Shown: positions 17,299 to 21,248 of the stretch, piece after piece
Layout of the letters: the number at the start of each line of letters is the position of its first letter
How positions within the stretch are numbered: the first letter of the stretch is position 1
Assembly (NCBI RefSeq): GCF_001298715.1
Contig: NZ_CDSC02000461.1
Coordinates: 1 to 21,248, forward strand
DNA from: Bathymodiolus azoricus thioautotrophic gill symbiont
GTDB taxonomy: Bacteria; Pseudomonadota; Gammaproteobacteria; PS1; Pseudothioglobaceae
Length of the DNA: 21,248 nucleotides
Direction of reading: 5' to 3'
Translations under genes and position numbers: made by a program
The notes under the pieces: generated by a model
Databases searched by the model: none
Seen by the model: the letters and a program-made list of their open reading frames with translations, nothing else
Told to the model about the DNA's origin: nothing

Positions 17299-18393
17299 TT
17301 ATAGTTTATAAGTTAAATCTTGCTCTTTAAAGCCTTTTAATTTTACTTGCGTATTTTTACTTAATGCCAATACTTTAAAACTCTCCCCCATTGCGTTTGG
17401 TAATACTAATTGCTTGATTTGTTGCGCCAAACTAATGCGTTTGTTTTCGTCTTTTTCATTTAGCAAATATTCGTCAATACCCAAAGAAATTAAAAATAGC
17501 GCCTGTGTGGCGTAACCAGAAAGTGTAAAGCCACACTCAAACGCTTGCTCAGCAATATCAGAAAAATTAACCGAGGTGGTAATATCCTGCTCACCGATAT
17601 GCTCAAATGGATTATCATTCGCCTTATGTTGATAATAGCACCTTAGTGTACCTTCATTACGCTGAGGGTGGAAATACTCATCTCGCCCCATGCCATAATC
17701 AATAAGCAATACCACACCCTTATTCATTATCTCGCTCAGACTTTCAATCCACGCCCTTGCTCTGTCATTAACTTCGGTGATATAGCCATGTGAAACTTCA
17801 ACAGGTATAGATATTTTATCATTGGTATAAGGGTGTTTTAGCACTTGCCATACCAATTTATCATCTTGACAGTCCACACCTAATTCTTTAAAGCCATCGG
17901 TTTGATTAATCAATCGTTTCGCCGGCATAGCATCCAACACCTCATTGGCAATCACCACACCTGAAAAATCCTTTGGCAGCCTATTTAACCAAACCACCCT
18001 ATCTATTAATTCTGGCAGGGCTTTGTTAATTGTGTCTTTTTGTCGTTGCTGTAATTCAGCGCTTAACTCTAAGATGTAATAGTTTTTTGGTAGTTTCCCC
18101 AATCGTCCTAATTCAAATAAGATTTGTGCTGCTAATATCCCACTACCTGCGCCAAATTCTAAAATACCACCTCTACTCTCTGACACTTGTGCACATTGTC
18201 TAGCAAGACAAAAGCCAAATAAATCCGAAGTTTCAGGCGCAGTAATAAAATCCCCTTTTTCACCGAATTTCTGAGCACCACCACTGTAATATCCTTTGGC
18301 TGGATAATACAACGCTAAATTCATAAATTCATCAAACCCGATAGGCTCGGCTTTTTGTATAATAGTGTTTTTGATTATTTGTTCTAAATTCAC
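17299..18393 (-). CDS. SAM-dependent methyltransferase, MidA/NDUFAF7 family (COG1565)
   Basis: A class-I SAM methyltransferase of 364 residues from this start. Signatures are DEFMNLALYYPAKGYYS, GDFITAPETSDLFGFCLARQ (47-66), the SAM motif ILEFGAGSGILAAQIL (about 77-92), VIANEVLDAMPAKR and LLIDYGMGRDEYFHPQRNEGTLRCYYQHKANDNPF, all typical of the family whose mitochondrial member NDUFAF7 methylates a complex I subunit; the bacterial substrate is not established. A GTG at 18393 (V-N-L-E-Q-I-I) is preferred. The GTG at 18420 would overlap the divergent SDR gene. Only 14 bases separate the two divergent starts. Confidence 0.85.
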   Translation of the reverse strand: MNLEQIIKNTIIQKAEPIGFDEFMNLALYYPAKGYYSGGAQKFGEKGDFITAPETSDLFGFCLARQCAQVSESRGGILEFGAGSGILAAQILFELGRLGKLPKNYYILELSAELQQRQKDTINKALPELIDRVVWLNRLPKDFSGVVIANEVLDAMPAKRLINQTDGFKELGVDCQDDKLVWQVLKHPYTNDKISIPVEVSHGYITEVNDRARAWIESLSEIMNKGVVLLIDYGMGRDEYFHPQRNEGTLRCYYQHKANDNPFEHIGEQDITTSVNFSDIAEQAFECGFTLSGYATQALFLISLGIDEYLLNEKDENKRISLAQQIKQLVLPNAMGESFKVLALSKNTQVKLKGFKEQDLTYKL

Positions 18394-18407
18394 GAAAGTT
18401 ATTTTAT

Positions 18408-19127
18408 ATGAAAACAGCACTCATCACAGGTGGCGCACAACGCATTGGTGCACAAATCACCAAAACACTACACGCACACGATTACAATATCATTATTCAT
18501 TATCGAAATTCTAACAAAGAAGCACAAACTTTGGCTAATGAGCTTAATCAACTGCGCGCTAATTCTGCCACACTAATTCAAGCTGAGCTATCTGACTTAC
18601 AAGCACTAAAAACACTTGCCAACACTATTAAACAATTAGATGTATTAGTCAACAATGCCTCGGTCTTTTACCCAACCTCAATGCAAAATGCTAATGAAAA
18701 TGACTGGAATACAATCATCAATACCAATATAATGGCACCTTTTTTTCTATCTCAATCTTTATTAGCAGCTTTATCAAAAAATAAGGGTTGCATTATCAAC
18801 ATTATTGACATTCATGCCCAGCGCCCATTAAAAAACCATGCAATTTATAACATTTCCAAAGCAGGTGTGGCAATGATGACACAAACCTTAGCAAAGGAAC
18901 TGGCGCCAGAAATTCGTGTTTGTGGTGTTGCACCAGGATCAATTCTATGGCCAGAAAACCAAGCCAAACTCAACGATGAACAAAAAGACAAGATGCTAAA
19001 TAAAATACCTTTGAACAAACAAGGTGGCGCAGAAGATATTGCTAACACAGTTTTGTTTTTAGCAACCTCACCTTATATCACCGGTCAAATTATCAGCGTT
19101 GATGGTGGACGCACATTAAATCAATAG
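18408..19127 (+). CDS. Short-chain dehydrogenase, pteridine reductase-like
   Basis: A 239-residue SDR. The NADP loop TGGAQRIG (7-14) with HYRNS after beta-2 (31-35), NNAS (82-85), and an active site where Ser is replaced by Asp: Asp134, Tyr147, Lys151 (IIDIHAQRPLKNHAIYNISK). The D-x12-Y-x3-K spacing and 'NNAS.FYPT' are those of PTR1/FolM pteridine reductases, which reduce dihydro- or monapterins and can back up dihydrofolate reductase. The end GQIISVDGGRTLN is the usual SDR tail. The ribosome-binding site is weak (GAAAG well upstream); a TATAAT at 18358-18363 inside the opposing gene could drive it. A general SDR oxidoreductase is the alternative. Confidence 0.82.
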   Translation: MKTALITGGAQRIGAQITKTLHAHDYNIIIHYRNSNKEAQTLANELNQLRANSATLIQAELSDLQALKTLANTIKQLDVLVNNASVFYPTSMQNANENDWNTIINTNIMAPFFLSQSLLAALSKNKGCIINIIDIHAQRPLKNHAIYNISKAGVAMMTQTLAKELAPEIRVCGVAPGSILWPENQAKLNDEQKDKMLNKIPLNKQGGAEDIANTVLFLATSPYITGQIISVDGGRTLNQ

Positions 19128-19458
19128 CTTTTATGTTATAATACAAACTGTTTAATGTAAGGAACAGAACACATTGAACAAAGAATTTTTTAAAAGTTTT
19201 GACTGTAATGACAAACATCAAAACAAACTATAAACATTTGGCTTTTTTTTGCCATACATAGAGAATATAATCGTTTATTAGCTTTTAACCAAGACTTATC
19301 ATTAGCAATAAACCAAAAAGGGCTGACAACCCCAATATATAACAATTAGAATAAAATTTTGAAACATTTACAACTCAAAATAATGATGCTAAGTTCAACT
19401 CAACATGCAAGTGTTGAGTCTCTGTGTGTGGAAGGAAGTCTATTATCAGGACTAAATT
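19128..19458 (+). promoter_or_regulatory. rne promoter and long 5' leader (331-base gene-free stretch)
   Basis: Directly after the SDR gene an extended -10 (TGTTATAAT, 19134-19142) would start a transcript near 19149, leaving about a 310-base leader before rne. Within it are AU-rich single-stranded-looking stretches, an eight-pair hairpin ACTCAACA/TGTTGAGT with loop TGCAAG (19398-19419), and a small AGTC/GACT hairpin (19438-19453) whose 3' arm overlaps the AGGA ribosome-binding site of rne. In E. coli a long structured rne leader is bound by RNase E for autoregulation; a similar role here is inference. An AAGGA followed by a TTG-started 19-codon frame (19174-19233) is also seen but weak. No other gene found in the gap. 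Confidence 0.6.
19398..19419 (+). other. Hairpin in rne leader
   Basis: A perfect inverted repeat of eight bases (ACTCAACA and TGTTGAGT) encloses a six-base loop, about 40 bases upstream of the rne start. It is not followed by a T run, so it is not a terminator; a leader element for feedback cleavage is the likely use. Confidence 0.6.
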
Positions 19459-21248
19459 ATGAACCACATATTAATCAACGCAACGCACTCGGAAGAAATT
19501 CGAGTTGCCATTGTAAGAAATAAAAAACTCACCTCTCTCAATATAGAAACCAGCCTTAATCAGAAAAATAAAGGCAATATTTACAAAGGGAAAATATCGC
19601 GAGTTGAACAATCCTTAGAAGCTGCTTTTGTCGATTATGGCAAGGAAAGACAAGGATTTTTGCCATTCAAAGAAGTTACTGAAGCACTAAAAGAAAATGC
19701 AAAATCCTCAGGTGAAAAACTCACTATTTCTGATGTTTTAAAGGAAGGACAAGAAATTATTGTTCAAGTTGAAAAAGAAGAGCGTGGCAACAAAGGTGCT
19801 GCACTAAGTACTTATATCAACTTGGCTGGTGCCTACATGATATTGACACCAAACAATGCAAAAAGCAATGGCATCTCTAGACAAATCACTTCATCAGATA
19901 GACAGTCACTAAAAGAAGTTATTGGAAAAATCACCATGCCTGAGCACTCAGGTTTAATTATTCGTACAGCTGGTGCAGGTAAAATTTTAGAAGAGCTACA
20001 ATGGGAAGTTGACTACTTATCAGAGTTGTGGAGTTCAATCAATACCGCAGCAGAAAAACGCTCAGCACCTTTCTTAATCTATCAAGAAAGCGATATCGTC
20101 ATTCGCACACTGCGTGACTACCTAAGAGAAGATACTGATAGTGTCATTATTGACGATTTAGCAACTTTTCAAAATGCCAAAGAATTCGTTAGCTTCGTTC
20201 TACCGCACCATTTAGACCGTATTAAACAGTTCGATGCCTCCGAGCATTCTTTGTTTAATCATATGGGTATTGAATCACAGGTAAAAAGTGTTTTCGAGCG
20301 TGAAGTATCCCTATGTACAGGCGCAACCATTGTCTTTGACCCAACTGAAGCGCTGACTGCCATTGACATTAACTCTGCACGCGCTACCAAAGGTTTTGAT
20401 ATTGAAGAGACAGCTTACAATACAAACTTAGAAGCCGCCAAAGAAATCGCTGCACAGTTGCAACTGCGTGATATTGGTGGCTTGGTGGTGGTTGACTTTA
20501 TCGATATGACATCTGAGGAACACAAAAAATCTATTGAAAAAGCCATGGAAAAAGCCACCAGCTCAGACCGTGCTCGTATTCAGATTGGCACAATTTCACG
20601 CTTTGGACTGTTAGAAATGTCAAGACAGCGTTTAATGAGTTCAGTAACAGAGTCAGTAGAAAAAACCTGCCCTGCTTGTGAAGGTCGTGGCACTACGCCA
20701 ACCGTCCCAAGTTTATCGTTAAGCATTTTAAGGCAGCTTGAAGATGGTTGCAATGCCTCTAACCAAACACAAAAACTAACTATTCAGTCTAGCGTTGATG
20801 TTATTACCTATTTACTTAATGAAAAACGCGCGGATATTGGCAGATTAGAAGATAAGCACGAGATAAAAATCACGCTATTACCTAATCCTTATATGCAATT
20901 TCCGAACTTCAATATCAACAAACAAAAAGGCGATAAGAAATCACACCATAAGAGTTATCAAGGCATTTCTAAACCACAACAAAATATTGCAGAGAATGGC
21001 TTAAGTAACACTAAAGAAGCAGCAGCTATTAATACCAATCATCCAACAACACGCGTTCCCAATCAAAAGAAAACTACATTTTCATTGTCATTCTGGGGAA
21101 AGATTAAGTCGATTTTTGACTCTAATAAAAAGAAAAATAAACCAAACAAAAAGCACAACAATAAAAAAAACAATCGTAACCGCAACAAGAGTCGCAATAA
21201 AAACAATCGTAACCAAAACAAAACACAGAATGACCAGCAGAACAAACC
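19459..21248 (+). CDS. rne: Ribonuclease E, 3' end cut by window
   Basis: From ATG 19459 an open frame of 596 codons reaches the window end. It encodes the catalytic half of RNase E, the endonuclease of mRNA decay and rRNA/tRNA processing. The S1 domain (about 35-125) starts with GNIYKGKISRVEQSLEAAFVDYG, and the DNase-I-like core has the Mg2+ aspartates at exactly E. coli positions: Asp303 (TAIDINSA) and Asp346 (VVDFIDM). The Zn-link CPACEGRG has Cys404 and Cys407, again identical in numbering. After about residue 510 the tail is low complexity: an amphipathic stretch FSLSFWGKIKSIF (541-553), likely the membrane anchor, followed by a K/N/R-rich RNA-binding region. The AGGA site lies 7 bases upstream of ATG. 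Confidence 0.95.
   Translation, partial: MNHILINATHSEEIRVAIVRNKKLTSLNIETSLNQKNKGNIYKGKISRVEQSLEAAFVDYGKERQGFLPFKEVTEALKENAKSSGEKLTISDVLKEGQEIIVQVEKEERGNKGAALSTYINLAGAYMILTPNNAKSNGISRQITSSDRQSLKEVIGKITMPEHSGLIIRTAGAGKILEELQWEVDYLSELWSSINTAAEKRSAPFLIYQESDIVIRTLRDYLREDTDSVIIDDLATFQNAKEFVSFVLPHHLDRIKQFDASEHSLFNHMGIESQVKSVFEREVSLCTGATIVFDPTEALTAIDINSARATKGFDIEETAYNTNLEAAKEIAAQLQLRDIGGLVVVDFIDMTSEEHKKSIEKAMEKATSSDRARIQIGTISRFGLLEMSRQRLMSSVTESVEKTCPACEGRGTTPTVPSLSLSILRQLEDGCNASNQTQKLTIQSSVDVITYLLNEKRADIGRLEDKHEIKITLLPNPYMQFPNFNINKQKGDKKSHHKSYQGISKPQQNIAENGLSNTKEAAAINTNHPTTRVPNQKKTTFSLSFWGKIKSIFDSNKKKNKPNKKHNNKKNNRNRNKSRNKNNRNQNKTQNDQQNK

Noticed and set aside
19236..19256. TGGC-T8-GCCA in the rne leader as a terminator for the SDR gene
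   Set aside because: The T run forms the loop rather than the tail and the stem is only four to five pairs, so it should not terminate efficiently.
21063..21245. Leucine/arginine-rich minus-strand frame opposite the rne tail
   Set aside because: It is the antisense shadow of the K/N/R-rich low-complexity RNase E tail; F/L richness is a by-product of AAA/AAC codons.

Overview
The window is a dense, AT-rich bacterial chromosome segment with no sign of phage, insertion sequences, tRNA/rRNA genes or CRISPR arrays. The gene families (lpxC, ftsA, RNase E with E. coli-like numbering, dusA, PNPOx-free queH, ilvB-ilvH-ilvC-pssA-leuA order) point to a gammaproteobacterium. The low GC by eye, very short intergenic gaps and protein style suggest the SUP05/Thioglobus and thiotrophic clam/mussel symbiont group, but that assignment is inference from memory, not a search.

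Layout. 1-263 (-) is the 5' part of a ribosome hibernation factor (hpf). A divergent 67-residue orphan gene (432-635, +) ends in a strong terminator and is followed by argD and argF (+), two arginine-biosynthesis enzymes. From 2747 to 18393 everything is on the minus strand. Read in the direction of transcription, this run is: midA-like methyltransferase, uppP, a PAP2 phosphatase, pepN, a CinA/PncC amidase, dusA, ftsA, lpxC, then ilvB-ilvH-ilvC (branched-chain amino acids), pssA (phosphatidylserine synthase), a leucine-rich leader peptide, leuA, a small protein resembling part of a uracil-DNA glycosylase, and queH. Four junctions are 4-base ATGA overlaps, and several others are gaps of 2-6 bases, so the run is packed as operons. 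At 18408 transcription turns to plus again with a pteridine-reductase-like SDR gene and, after a 331-base regulatory gap, the rne gene (RNase E), which runs off the window end.

How the genes work together. ilvB/H/C and leuA make valine/isoleucine precursors and leucine. uppP and the PAP2 enzyme are both polyprenyl/lipid phosphatase types and would recycle envelope lipid carrier or modify lipid A. lpxC, ftsA and pssA are envelope and division genes. queH and dusA modify tRNA.

Most interesting points: (1) a previously unlisted 23-codon leucine leader peptide upstream of leuA, in a leader with no obvious terminator, whose Leu codons are complementary to the leuA ribosome-binding site, suggesting a translational attenuator; (2) ftsA is followed 2 bases later by lpxC, with ftsZ missing from its usual place between them; (3) a UDG-fold-like 140-residue protein lacking a visible catalytic motif; (4) nested promoter/terminator elements at ilvB and a terminator placed right before pssA; (5) a long structured leader in front of rne. 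I did not see a convincing wholly new multi-gene system.
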